This document shows, piece by piece, positions 1-7,131 of a DNA stretch of 10,643 nucleotides. Where the stretch lies: positions 1-10,643 of the forward strand of contig JAHFMP010000018.1 in assembly GCA_023267795.1 (NCBI GenBank), in the 5' to 3' direction. The stretch's first letter is position 1. Each line of letters starts with the position of its first letter. The notes beneath the pieces were generated by a model that was given only the letters and a program-made list of their open reading frames with translations, made no database searches and was not told the DNA's origin. Origin of the DNA: Candidatus Woesearchaeota archaeon. Its GTDB lineage: Archaea > Nanobdellota > Nanobdellia > Woesearchaeales > DSVV01. The translations under genes were made by a program, and so were the position numbers.

Positions 1-754
1 AAATAGATTCAATATTGTCTTTTTGTATTAGAGAAACAAAACAGTTTGCAAGCGATTTTGTTCTGTATATGTCTCCTGCACCTGCAATGACCCTACCGCC
101 GGGAACAAAATAGCCTTTATAGAGAATGTTATAAAAACGTTTTGCCCAATATTCCTGCTGTTCTTCTGTTGTTTCCACTGCACCTAAAAATGCTGCGAGT
201 CTTCCAAATACATGTTCTGGCCTATGTTCAATACACTGTCCATCAAGATCTTTGAGATAATATTTGTTTTCGTAAATGCTTTCTGCAAGCTCATTTCCTG
301 ATAAATAATCATCCTTCAAGCGAAAAGGCACTTTTTGATCTTGCTGCCATTCCCTTATTTTATAGAACAAACGCTTGTATGCATCCACCTGCTGATGCGG
401 CACTAAAGAAAATAACTTGGATTTATACCCAAACATTGCATCAATTGCAGGATCTGCACTTTTTGCACTTTCACGCAATTTTGTTCTTTCTGCCCTGTAA
501 ATAATAAATGCCTTTGCTGTACTTGCATGGCCTGTTTCAATCAACACTTTCTCAATCGTATCCTGAATTTCTTCTACAGTAGGAATTTGCCCTTCATACT
601 TTTGATTGAGGATATTCATTACATTTTCTGACAACATTTTTGCCTGATAAATATCAGAACCGCCTACAGACTGAGCTGCCTTAAAGATTGCCTGCGTAAT
701 TTTCGCTTTATCAAATACAACAATTTCTCCAGATCTCTTTTGTACCTTTTCCAT
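1..754 (-). CDS. nrdJ: Ribonucleotide reductase large chain, class II (B12-dependent) type, N-terminal part
   Basis: The gene is cut by the left edge; 251 codons from an ATG at 754 are visible. Residues about 3-100 form an ATP-cone, the allosteric dNTP/ATP-sensing domain, running from KRSGEIVVFDKAKI to AFIIYRAERTKLRE. The catalytic-barrel start follows, with YLKDLDG (166-172), FVPGGRVIAGAG (216-227) and SLANCFV (234-240). Cys238 fits the first redox-active cysteine of the family. The FVPGGR...AGAG and LANCFV wording resembles adenosylcobalamin-dependent NrdJ more than class I NrdA, but the decisive C-terminal half is outside the window. The enzyme would reduce ribonucleotides to deoxyribonucleotides in the cytoplasm. 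It has its own TATA box and a leader of roughly 50 nt, and AAAGGGA lies six bases before the ATG as a possible ribosome binding site. The RNR family call is firm; the class is likely. Confidence 0.82.
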   Translation of the reverse strand, partial: MEKVQKRSGEIVVFDKAKITQAIFKAAQSVGGSDIYQAKMLSENVMNILNQKYEGQIPTVEEIQDTIEKVLIETGHASTAKAFIIYRAERTKLRESAKSADPAIDAMFGYKSKLFSLVPHQQVDAYKRLFYKIREWQQDQKVPFRLKDDYLSGNELAESIYENKYYLKDLDGQCIEHRPEHVFGRLAAFLGAVETTEEQQEYWAKRFYNILYKGYFVPGGRVIAGAGDIYRTKSLANCFVSLIQKDNIESI

Positions 755-768
755 AAAAAATCCCTTTT

Positions 769-801
769 TTATTTTTTCTTTTCTCGAGAGAAAATTTTCA
801 T
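769..801 (-). CDS. Possible 10-codon upstream ORF in the nrdJ leader
   Basis: An ATG at 801 opens a reading frame MKIFSREKKK that stops with TAA at 769-771, 14 bases before the nrdJ ATG. The frame differs from nrdJ. The predicted transcription start, about 22-26 nt after the TATA box at 832-839, falls just upstream of this ATG, so the ORF would be the first one on the message. The stop is followed at once by the AAAGGGA that may serve nrdJ. This could be chance in AT-rich sequence; no family is recognisable. Confidence 0.2.
   Translation of the reverse strand: MKIFSREKKK
779..794. repeat. 7-bp inverted repeat in the nrdJ leader
   Basis: The sequence TTTTCTC-GA-GAGAAAA is a perfect 7-bp inverted repeat around a two-base centre. 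It lies between the predicted transcription start and the nrdJ start codon. It could be a dimer-binding operator or a weak RNA hairpin next to the ribosome binding site. It does not look like the bacterial NrdR box. Function is inference. Confidence 0.45.
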
Positions 802-831
802 TTCCGACTAAAGAAATTTTTATTTTTGAAA

Positions 832-839
832 TATATAAA
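832..839 (-). promoter_or_regulatory. TATA box for the ribonucleotide reductase gene
   Basis: Read on the minus strand this is TTTATATA, close to the archaeal TATA consensus, with A-rich sequence upstream. It is 77 nt before the ATG at 754, so transcription would start near 805-810 and leave a 5' leader of about 50 nt. The other genes in the window have their TATA-like box 22-25 nt from the start codon. Confidence 0.6.
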
Positions 840-864
840 AGTTTTGTATTTTATGACATTATAT

Positions 865-2046
865 TTATTTAGTGACCATCGTCCTCTTCGCGCTTTCTGT
901 TAATTGCCAGGCTTTCTCTCCGTCACTTGCCTTTGCTATACTCACAATTGCATTTTTTTTCTTGAGATTTGCAATAACACCATTACATTTGTTGATCTCC
1001 AGATGAATGTCTGTCGCAATTTGTTTTAATGTCATTTGCTCATGCCTTGCTACTGAGCGAAGCACATTTTGTTCTGCAAGCGTAAACTCTTTATCAAATG
1101 TTTGCGTTACTTTATTTAGCTCTGGAAGCAAAATGCCATGCTGCTCTGCAACTGCAGCTTTTGTAGGTGTTTTTTGCTCTGCTCGCTGCTTTTGTTTTGC
1201 TGCAACCTGTTCCTGTTTTCCTGCAGGTTTTTTTTCTAGTTTTTCCATTTCTCCAACATAACCATCAACATTTATGTTATTCACACTCAATATCTCCTTT
1301 GCAGCAGGAAATGTTACTTTATACTCTTCTTTATGCGCAATAGGATTGTTCTCATGGAATCGCCGCCAATGAAAATCAAAGATCATATCTGTAAATTCCA
1401 ATAGACGGCGAACATTGCCATCTGCAATTCTCACAAGAAAGTCTACTGCTTGTGGACTTATGCACTCATAATAATTTATATTGGTATTTTGATTGCACAA
1501 TCTTTGCTCCAAAACTTTTGTCATTGTTTCATCATCCAAAGGATCCAAATGAATGATACGATTGCCAAGCCTATCCCGAAAAGAACCTGGAACATTTTTC
1601 AGCTGCTCACTAATTTGCGCAAGAACAATGCTTTTGATCTGGCGCTCATTCGGATTTTCCCAACGGCTTCGTGCTTCAAGAATTAATCTGGGATCTGTTG
1701 CCTGAAATTCATCAACAATCAACACTGCTTTTTTTGTTGGCAATTCCCGCAACCGTATTCTGTCAAAAAAGGTTCTTTTCCCCCTGAGTTCTTCTGTAAG
1801 ATCAAAATTTTTTGGCAATGCATCTGCATCCAAATACAAAAAAGTATGGTCAGGCATACGCCCCTGGACTCTTTTAAGCAATGATGTTTTGCCAGCTCCT
1901 GTCAAACCATGCAAAAAACAGAGTTCCTCTTTCAGAATAAAGTTTTTCAACAGCTCTTCTTTTTCTTCCATGCCAATAAGATTTGGGTTTGGCCGTGAAT
2001 CTAAAGGATTTTCTGAAAACTGTAATTGTTTAAACCAGGGAAGCAT
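865..2046 (-). CDS. AAA+ ATPase with C-terminal winged-helix domain (Orc1/Cdc6- or ExeA-like)
   Basis: This 393-residue protein has a complete AAA+ core. Walker A is GLTGAGKTS (47-55), Walker B is AVLIVDEFQ (107-115), and a sensor-1 strand is SIVLAQIS (139-146). An arginine-finger-like FRDRLGNRI (156-164) and a sensor-2-like GNVRRLLEF (210-218) follow. A charged, Gln/Lys/Ala-rich linker (about 268-300) leads to a winged-helix fold (about 320-390) with helices around LAEQNVLRSVARHE and LKQIATDI. The GNVRR sensor 2 plus C-terminal winged helix recalls Orc1/Cdc6 and ExeA/TniB-like ATPases, which suggests a DNA-binding ATPase. I cannot name an ortholog or a substrate. It lies upstream of nrdJ on the same strand with 110 nt between them. 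A TATA-like box 24 nt before the ATG fits leaderless transcription and supports this start. Confidence 0.8.
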   Translation of the reverse strand: MLPWFKQLQFSENPLDSRPNPNLIGMEEKEELLKNFILKEELCFLHGLTGAGKTSLLKRVQGRMPDHTFLYLDADALPKNFDLTEELRGKRTFFDRIRLRELPTKKAVLIVDEFQATDPRLILEARSRWENPNERQIKSIVLAQISEQLKNVPGSFRDRLGNRIIHLDPLDDETMTKVLEQRLCNQNTNINYYECISPQAVDFLVRIADGNVRRLLEFTDMIFDFHWRRFHENNPIAHKEEYKVTFPAAKEILSVNNINVDGYVGEMEKLEKKPAGKQEQVAAKQKQRAEQKTPTKAAVAEQHGILLPELNKVTQTFDKEFTLAEQNVLRSVARHEQMTLKQIATDIHLEINKCNGVIANLKKKNAIVSIAKASDGEKAWQLTESAKRTMVTK

Positions 2047-2070
2047 TGCTTTTTTTTGTGATTTCTTCTA

Positions 2071-2078
2071 TTTATATG
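2071..2078 (-). promoter_or_regulatory. TATA box for the AAA+ ATPase gene
   Basis: The minus-strand octamer CATATAAA ends 24 nt before the ATG at 2046. That spacing places the transcription start on or next to the start codon. No purine-rich ribosome binding site is evident in the gap. It gives the ATPase its own promoter, separate from the glycosylation genes upstream. Confidence 0.5.
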
Positions 2079-2083
2079 TTACG

Positions 2084-2113
2084 ATCTACAAAGCCATATC
2101 TACAAAGCCCTAT
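2084..2113. repeat. Short tandem duplication (period 14) across a stop codon
   Basis: Positions 2084-2099 and 2098-2113 match at 15 of 16 bases, with a single difference at 2096/2110. The identical core is ATCTACAAAGCC. The repeat spans the dehydrogenase stop codon (2100-2102) and copies it to 2086-2088. It looks like a recent slippage or tandem duplication event. Confidence 0.7.
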
Positions 2114-3380
2114 ACACAAATCCATTTGCTTCTGCTTCTTGCTTTGAGAATGCCCTCTTCACATCAATCAAAATAGGTGTTCGAAGCTTTGTTTTGAGAA
2201 AATCCAATGTAACAGAAGAAAACTGGTCATGCCTGTTAATGAAAATCACTGCATCACACAATGAAATATCTTCAAGAGAAACATTTTTGACACCAAATTT
2301 TTCCTCAACTGCTCTGCTCTCCACATTTGGTTCACACGCAACAACAGTGATTCCGAATTTCTGCAAAAAACCGATGACATCACCTGCTCTGGTATTTCTA
2401 AGATCTGTCACATTTTCTTTAAATGTTAAACCGAGCAATACAACTGTACATTGATTCAACACTTTTCCTGCCTTTGTTAATTCTTTTAAACAAAGGTCTG
2501 CAACATGTCGAGCCATATAATCATTGACTTCCCTTCCTGATAAAATAATCTTTGGATGATAGCCATGCTCTGCTGCCTGAAAGGCCAGATAGTAAGGATC
2601 AACTCCGATACAATGGCCACCAACCAATCCTGGAAAATATTTGTGAAAATTCCATTTAGTTCCAGCTGCATCCAACACTTCTTTTGTATCAATATTTAAT
2701 TTATCAAAAATTAATGCAATTTCATTGATAAAGGCAATATTTATGTCCCGTTGAACATTCTCCACAATTTTTGCTGCTTCTGCTACTTTTATTGAAGGAG
2801 CTTTATAGACTCCTGCTTTTACTATTTTTTCATACAGTGCTGCAACTTTTTCAAGCGTCTCATGATTATTGCCAGAAACAATCTTCACCACATTGTCCAA
2901 ACGATGCTTTTCGTCTCCTGGATTTATTCTTTCTGGACTATACCCCAAAGAGAAATCTCCACTGCTCAATCGCATCCCAGATTCTTTTTCAAGAATAGGA
3001 AGGCATATTTCTTCAGTCACTCCTGGATATACTGTACTCTCATAAATAATTGTCACTCCTTTTGTCATGTACTTTCCTACGATGACTGAAGCAGCTTTCA
3101 AAGGATTGAGATCAGGATGTTTTGCTTCATCCACTGGTGTTGGAACTGCGATAATAATGTATTGTGCTTGCCTTAGTTGTGTTGGATCTGATGTAAAAGT
3201 AATAGTTGCACTTTCAAGCTCAGCAGCAGAAACAGCTTTTGTTTCATCACTTCTTTGCTGCAGTTGTTGAATCCTCTTTTCACTGATATCAAACCCAATA
3301 ACTTCATAGTGCTTCGCAAATGCAACTGCTAATGGAAGCCCTACATAACCAAGACCAATAATTGCTATTGTTTGTTTCAT
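2100..3380 (-). CDS. UDP-N-acetylhexosamine 6-dehydrogenase (TviB/WbpO-like)
   Basis: This 426-residue enzyme belongs to the UDP-glucose/UDP-ManNAc dehydrogenase family, which oxidises C6 of a UDP-sugar twice with NAD+ to give a uronic acid. From the chosen ATG, the Rossmann motif GLGYVG is at 9-14, ESTVYPG at 114-120 and YSPERINPGD at 147-156. AEAAKIVENVQRD (201-213) carries the conserved lysine. AAGTKWNF...PGLVGGHCIGVDPYYL (238-265) carries catalytic Cys257. The C-terminal domain has LLGLTFKENVTDLRNT. The AAGTKWNF and GGHCIGVDPYY wording matches TviB/WbpO, which make UDP-GalNAcA or UDP-GlcNAcA; the exact sugar is not settled. The ATG at 3380 overlaps the oligosaccharyltransferase stop as ATGA, implying translational coupling. 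A GTG at 3392 would add four residues and is less likely. The product probably supplies an acidic sugar for the N-glycan. Confidence 0.9.
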   Translation of the reverse strand: MKQTIAIIGLGYVGLPLAVAFAKHYEVIGFDISEKRIQQLQQRSDETKAVSAAELESATITFTSDPTQLRQAQYIIIAVPTPVDEAKHPDLNPLKAASVIVGKYMTKGVTIIYESTVYPGVTEEICLPILEKESGMRLSSGDFSLGYSPERINPGDEKHRLDNVVKIVSGNNHETLEKVAALYEKIVKAGVYKAPSIKVAEAAKIVENVQRDINIAFINEIALIFDKLNIDTKEVLDAAGTKWNFHKYFPGLVGGHCIGVDPYYLAFQAAEHGYHPKIILSGREVNDYMARHVADLCLKELTKAGKVLNQCTVVLLGLTFKENVTDLRNTRAGDVIGFLQKFGITVVACEPNVESRAVEEKFGVKNVSLEDISLCDAVIFINRHDQFSSVTLDFLKTKLRTPILIDVKRAFSKQEAEANGFVYRAL

Positions 3381-5959
3381 GAGACATTCCACTTCATCTT
3401 ATACACCTTAACCCAACTTGTTTCGATATGAACTTCATCAAACACTTTCTCGAAATCAGGAGCATTATAACCATCCAAAAGCATTAATCGCACATACATA
3501 GAATCTGCGACCTGCTTTGGAAGATACACTGCTTTCCAATATCCAGCACGCTGATACGTGATAAGTGTCCATGATTGTCCACTGGATGTTATGTTCTGGT
3601 GCATATACTGCACTGTTCCATTTTCTACAACATAGACATCATTAGCTGGTACTTGTCCTGATACCAGTAATGATGTAAAATTCACAAACACATTTTTGTT
3701 CTGGATACTACAATACACCCCAGATTGAGAACCAAGACAGCCATTCTCTTCAATATCTGTGTATGGAAATTTTGGATCAGGCTGCTGCGTCTCGAAATTC
3801 CATGCTGCGAAATATTCCACTGCTGAAAAACGTGGCATGAGGTCATCAATGACAACCACGTATGTTTCTGTTTTTGATTTAGCACAAAATATTGTGTTCA
3901 AAATATAAGTAGCATAACTTGGAGTGTCAGATTCCACTGTTAATTTGTCGTTTTCTTCAACATATATACTGCTATTAATATACTCAGTTTGTTCATTTTT
4001 ATTTTTTTTACTAAGAAGAGTGTGCATTATTTCAACAGACTCTGCACTTGTATTTGTATGTTGAAGAATGCTGTAAATCTCACTATCTCCCTTACAGTTC
4101 AAAAGAGATATCATGTTTGCTGCAATTAATGCATCATCTTCTGTATAAAAGGAAGACAACCAATATGTTGTAGGCATGTACGGCTGTGATTGCAAATGCA
4201 CATCTCTTTCTGCTAATGCATTGTAAAATGTTCCCCTATCCCACCATGTACTTACAATTGCATCTGTTGTGCTTGTTTCTTTTATATAGATTGCACTGTT
4301 ATAGATTGCATCATCCATGATTGGCATAATATTTGTTGTTTGTCTTATTCCAGATGACAAGGAATAGACAAATGGGAACCCGATACATACCAATACTAAT
4401 ATGATGAGGAGCATCTCAAATCCTTTTTTTTCATTTGTAATATGAGCACCTATTTTCTCTAATATCTTCTCTGATATCAATGCTATTCCTATTCCAAAAA
4501 GCAATGAGAGATATGGAACAAAATAAGGAAATATTCTTATTGCACGAAAACTAAGAATACCAAATACCATAAAACTAATCAAAAGATACACATATTTCAC
4601 ATCTGGTTTTTTGAACACAGAATATCCAACGTATAAGAGCATTCCTAAAACAACTAACAACACTGCTTTCCCACCCATATAGTTGATAAATATAATTACA
4701 TCAGCTGTCTGTAACTCTTTTATCAAGAAGAATGCATCTGGCCACACCTGATTTTTTGTAAATGTGCCTACATGAAGATATTTTGCAAGGTTCTCTGGAA
4801 TGATCTGCCCTATTTTATTTACAATTTGATCTTTTGCGTGAGTTCCATAATATCCTACTCCAAAAATTAGGACAACCAAAGCTATAGAAGCAAAAAATAC
4901 ATATTTTCTTTTTTGATTGTTTTCCAAGAGGATACTTATTTTCTTTCTGAAAACTAAAATACTATAACAGCATAAAGCAACTAATGGCAAAATAACAGAA
5001 ATATACCACGCAGACCATAAATAAACAAATGCAAGTATAAGAATAGCTTCAGCCAGAGACAAGAAAATTATAATAAGATACTTGTATTTCATTTCTGTTC
5101 TCAAGCATCGAATTATAAGTAAAAATAATAAACCAGTCGTGACAATAGTAAAAAGATTTACCATGTTTGTATCCACAAAACCCAAAAGACTAAATTCCAA
5201 CATAATAGGATGAATAACGAAGAAAAGTGCTGAAATAAAACCAGCATTGTCATTCCATAGTTCTTTTCCTAAAAAAAATATTATTATAGCACTGAGCAAT
5301 GTAAAAAGTAAAGGGAGATAAAATATTGCTCCTGTAAATGATACATCATTGAAAAAGAGATTTGTTGCTTGATACCACCACAGCTCTATAAATGCCAATA
5401 ATGTATGCCCTTCCTTCCCCTTACTCAAAGGATCTTTCCCTTGTGTCGCAATTCTATAGAAGAAATAAGGATCAATCTCATAGAGGTATGTAGCACCCAA
5501 AGGATCTTTGTAACTCTCTTTATATTTTTTTGATAACTCATTAATAGTCACTTGATTTTGTGAGGCAGCAAGCGCTTCTCTTGTTCCCTGCAACACAAGC
5601 TCATCTTTTTTAGATTCTGAAAACGTGGGATACTGGTCGCTTATTTTCTTCACTACCTGATTTTCCAGATTCTGCTCCACTACAGATTCAGCCCATGTCT
5701 CAGTGATTGGCATGCTTGCAATATAGAAGCGAAGCCCAGAAGCCACAAGACAAATAATCAAAATAAGAATAACAACCCTATATTTTTCAAGAAAATTATT
5801 TTTTGTTTCTTTTTTTTTACTCTTTTCTTTCTTACTTTCTTCATTATACTCTTGTTTTATTTTTTCTAATTTTTCTTTGTTTTTTTGCTGTATATTTTCT
5901 TGTTTTAGTTGTTTCCCAATATCCAGAAAATCTTCTTCAAACATGTTAGATGCAGTCAT
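3377..5959 (-). CDS. aglB: Oligosaccharyltransferase AglB/STT3, 860 residues
   Basis: This is the catalytic subunit that transfers a lipid-linked glycan to Asn in N-x-S/T on the outer face of the membrane. The first acidic motif is EIDPYFFYR (161-169) and the second is GFVDTN (261-265), with Asn where many relatives have Asp or Glu. WPDAFFLIKELQ (406-417) fits the TIxE loop, with Glu415 in the key place. FRAIRIFPYF (471-480) fits the arginine-bearing loop. TWWDRG (571-576) is the signature WWDxG acceptor-binding motif. Many membrane segments lie between about 60 and 535, followed by a soluble domain. Two features are unusual: a Lys/Glu-rich cytoplasmic coiled-coil-like extension (1-58) before the first helix, and about 80 residues between helix 1 and the first acidic motif. 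The C-terminal domain has six sequons. It lies 38 nt after the phosphotransferase and overlaps the dehydrogenase by ATGA. Confidence 0.93.
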   Translation of the reverse strand: MTASNMFEEDFLDIGKQLKQENIQQKNKEKLEKIKQEYNEESKKEKSKKKETKNNFLEKYRVVILILIICLVASGLRFYIASMPITETWAESVVEQNLENQVVKKISDQYPTFSESKKDELVLQGTREALAASQNQVTINELSKKYKESYKDPLGATYLYEIDPYFFYRIATQGKDPLSKGKEGHTLLAFIELWWYQATNLFFNDVSFTGAIFYLPLLFTLLSAIIIFFLGKELWNDNAGFISALFFVIHPIMLEFSLLGFVDTNMVNLFTIVTTGLLFLLIIRCLRTEMKYKYLIIIFLSLAEAILILAFVYLWSAWYISVILPLVALCCYSILVFRKKISILLENNQKRKYVFFASIALVVLIFGVGYYGTHAKDQIVNKIGQIIPENLAKYLHVGTFTKNQVWPDAFFLIKELQTADVIIFINYMGGKAVLLVVLGMLLYVGYSVFKKPDVKYVYLLISFMVFGILSFRAIRIFPYFVPYLSLLFGIGIALISEKILEKIGAHITNEKKGFEMLLIILVLVCIGFPFVYSLSSGIRQTTNIMPIMDDAIYNSAIYIKETSTTDAIVSTWWDRGTFYNALAERDVHLQSQPYMPTTYWLSSFYTEDDALIAANMISLLNCKGDSEIYSILQHTNTSAESVEIMHTLLSKKNKNEQTEYINSSIYVEENDKLTVESDTPSYATYILNTIFCAKSKTETYVVVIDDLMPRFSAVEYFAAWNFETQQPDPKFPYTDIEENGCLGSQSGVYCSIQNKNVFVNFTSLLVSGQVPANDVYVVENGTVQYMHQNITSSGQSWTLITYQRAGYWKAVYLPKQVADSMYVRLMLLDGYNAPDFEKVFDEVHIETSWVKVYKMKWNVS

Positions 5960-5982
5960 ACTTTCCCTGTGTTATCCTTTGT

Positions 5983-5990
5983 TTTTAATA
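5983..5990 (-). promoter_or_regulatory. Possible internal TATA box for the oligosaccharyltransferase gene
   Basis: The 38-nt gap between the phosphotransferase and oligosaccharyltransferase genes contains minus-strand TATTAAAA ending 23 nt before the ATG at 5959. This is the spacing used by the other predicted leaderless promoters here. The same gap also holds purine-rich AAAGGAT and AGGGAAAG, which could be a ribosome binding site for a co-transcribed message. Either reading, or both, is possible. Confidence 0.35.
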
Positions 5991-5997
5991 CTTTACG

Positions 5998-6999
5998 CTA
6001 CTTAAAGTAGAATACAAAAATGCTTAGGATCACAAATATAAACTGAAATGCAAACAACACACATACTACATTTCTCTCACTCACATTTCCTTTGATTCGC
6101 TTTATTCCATCTATTGCAACATGCTCCAGCCCATACCATTGTTCATACTGATTTTCCAGTGAACCATCTTCTCTTACTTTTGCAAAACTTTCCTTGATAA
6201 GATTTCCTCTTGCTTTTAACAGCAACTCTAAAAAGTAAGGTAAAAATAGAATAACAGCATACTTTTCAATATTTCCAAGTATTGCAATAATTGCAATAAG
6301 CGCACCAACTGTGTATGTTAATGTATCTCCGGGAAATATTTTTGCAGGATATTTATTATAAAAGTAAAATGCCAATAATGCTGCACTCATACAAGCACCC
6401 ATCAATGATAAGTACGTATTTCCTGTTATGTATGTCAACAATGATAATGTTAAAAGTATAAGTATCCCCATTCCTGCTTCTAAGCCGTTGTATCCTGCAA
6501 TCATATTAAACCCGTTGGACGCACCCATTATTGCAATAGGAATCACAATGAGTGGATACAAAAATCCAAGCTCAATTACACCTATAAACGGAAAGTTCAT
6601 TGACGTCTGACCAACATTGATAACTATTATTGGCAATGCAATAAAGAAAGTCAATACAACCTTGTAACGCGCACGCAATCCAATTTTCCATCCTAAGATA
6701 TCATCCACCAATCCTATTATTGTTGCTATTAGAATTGCTGTTAATATTGCAAAAACATACAGCAAATTTTCCATGGTCTGCACTATAAATATCTTCGTCG
6801 CAATGAAAAACATGATTGAAACCATGAACCCAACAACAACACAGAGACCACCTAACTCTGCAACCATTGGCCTTTCTTTTTTATGTACATCTGGACCTGT
6901 AAGATTCGCTTTACGCGCTCTTCGTATCCAATACGGAAGAATTAAAAGCGTTATACAAAAACTCACAATAATTGACGATGCAGTTAACAAGCCAGGCAT
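5998..6999 (-). CDS. Dolichyl-phosphate GlcNAc-1-phosphate transferase (GPT/Alg7/AglH-like)
   Basis: This 333-residue polytopic membrane enzyme belongs to the polyprenyl-phosphate N-acetylhexosamine-1-phosphate transferase family. It would transfer GlcNAc-1-P from UDP-GlcNAc to dolichyl phosphate at the cytoplasmic face, the first step of the N-glycan. KKERPMVAELGG is at 40-51, the catalytic Asp pair in GLVDDILGW at 96-104, and NGFNMIAGYNGLEAG at 162-176. FPGDTLTY is at 222-229, and KARGN at 262-266 is in the late cytoplasmic loop. The NxxNMxAGxNGLEAG wording matches eukaryotic/archaeal GPT rather than bacterial MraY or WecA. The ATG at 6999 is chosen because the first membrane helix begins there and a TATA-like box lies 23 nt upstream. 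An ATG at 7062 would add 21 polar residues and run through that box. It is the first gene of the minus-strand glycosylation cluster. Confidence 0.9.
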   Translation of the reverse strand: MPGLLTASSIIVSFCITLLILPYWIRRARKANLTGPDVHKKERPMVAELGGLCVVVGFMVSIMFFIATKIFIVQTMENLLYVFAILTAILIATIIGLVDDILGWKIGLRARYKVVLTFFIALPIIVINVGQTSMNFPFIGVIELGFLYPLIVIPIAIMGASNGFNMIAGYNGLEAGMGILILLTLSLLTYITGNTYLSLMGACMSAALLAFYFYNKYPAKIFPGDTLTYTVGALIAIIAILGNIEKYAVILFLPYFLELLLKARGNLIKESFAKVREDGSLENQYEQWYGLEHVAIDGIKRIKGNVSERNVVCVLFAFQFIFVILSIFVFYFK

Positions 7000-7022
7000 T
7001 TTGATATAGAATTCACAGCTAT

Positions 7023-7030
7023 TTTTATGA
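7023..7030 (-). promoter_or_regulatory. TATA-like box for the GlcNAc-phosphotransferase gene
   Basis: Minus-strand TCATAAAA ends 23 nt before the ATG at 6999, consistent with leaderless transcription. It is a weaker match to consensus than the opposing box at 7124-7131. It is preceded, 13 nt upstream, by the arm AATCGGATGGCAC of the dyad at 7044-7109. Confidence 0.45.
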
Positions 7031-7043
7031 TTTGTGGTATAGT

Positions 7044-7109
7044 GTGCCATCCGATTCAGCAAGTGATTTCAGAGATCTCTTTTCCGCAAGAAATGAAATT
7101 GGATGGCAC
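7044..7109. promoter_or_regulatory. Nested dyad in a divergent promoter, candidate shared operator
   Basis: GTGCCATCCGATT (7044-7056) and AATTGGATGGCAC (7097-7109) are inverted copies matching at 12 of 13 positions. Their centre is 7076.5. A perfect 10-bp palindrome, AGAGATCTCT, sits at 7071-7080 (centre 7075.5). The midpoint of the two opposed TATA boxes is 7077 and that of the two start codons about 7077.5. Reading outward, each promoter is AATYGGATGGCAC, 13 or 14 nt, TATA-like octamer, 23 or 24 nt, ATG. The layout suggests a regulator that controls the N-glycosylation genes and the DUF4330-like gene together. Binding by any protein is inference. Confidence 0.6.
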
Positions 7110-7123
7110 TGAATGTACTAATA

Positions 7124-7131
7124 TTTATAAA
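7124..7131 (+). promoter_or_regulatory. TATA box for the DUF4330-like gene
   Basis: TTTATAAA is a near-ideal archaeal TATA box ending 24 nt before the ATG at 7156. The intervening sequence has no Shine-Dalgarno-like run, so a leaderless message is likely. This box is the main reason for preferring 7156 over the upstream in-frame ATG at 7027, which lies 5' of the promoter. Confidence 0.6.

Noticed and set aside
1007..1261. 84-codon plus-strand open frame opposite the ATPase linker
   Set aside because: It is a Cys/Ser/Phe-rich shadow of the Gln/Lys/Ala-rich linker on the other strand; no independent coding evidence.
3381..3392. GTG start for the dehydrogenase at 3392
   Set aside because: The ATG at 3380 gives the classic ATGA overlap and starts just before the Rossmann strand; the GTG adds only four residues with no support.
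5780..5930. Low-complexity A/T run as a repeat or terminator
   Set aside because: It encodes the Lys/Glu-rich N-terminal extension of AglB in frame, so the composition is explained by coding.
7000..7062. 21-residue N-terminal extension of the GlcNAc-phosphotransferase from ATG 7062
   Set aside because: The family normally begins at the first membrane helix. The extension is polar, covers the TATA-like box and part of the dyad, and the ATG at 6999 has the better promoter spacing.
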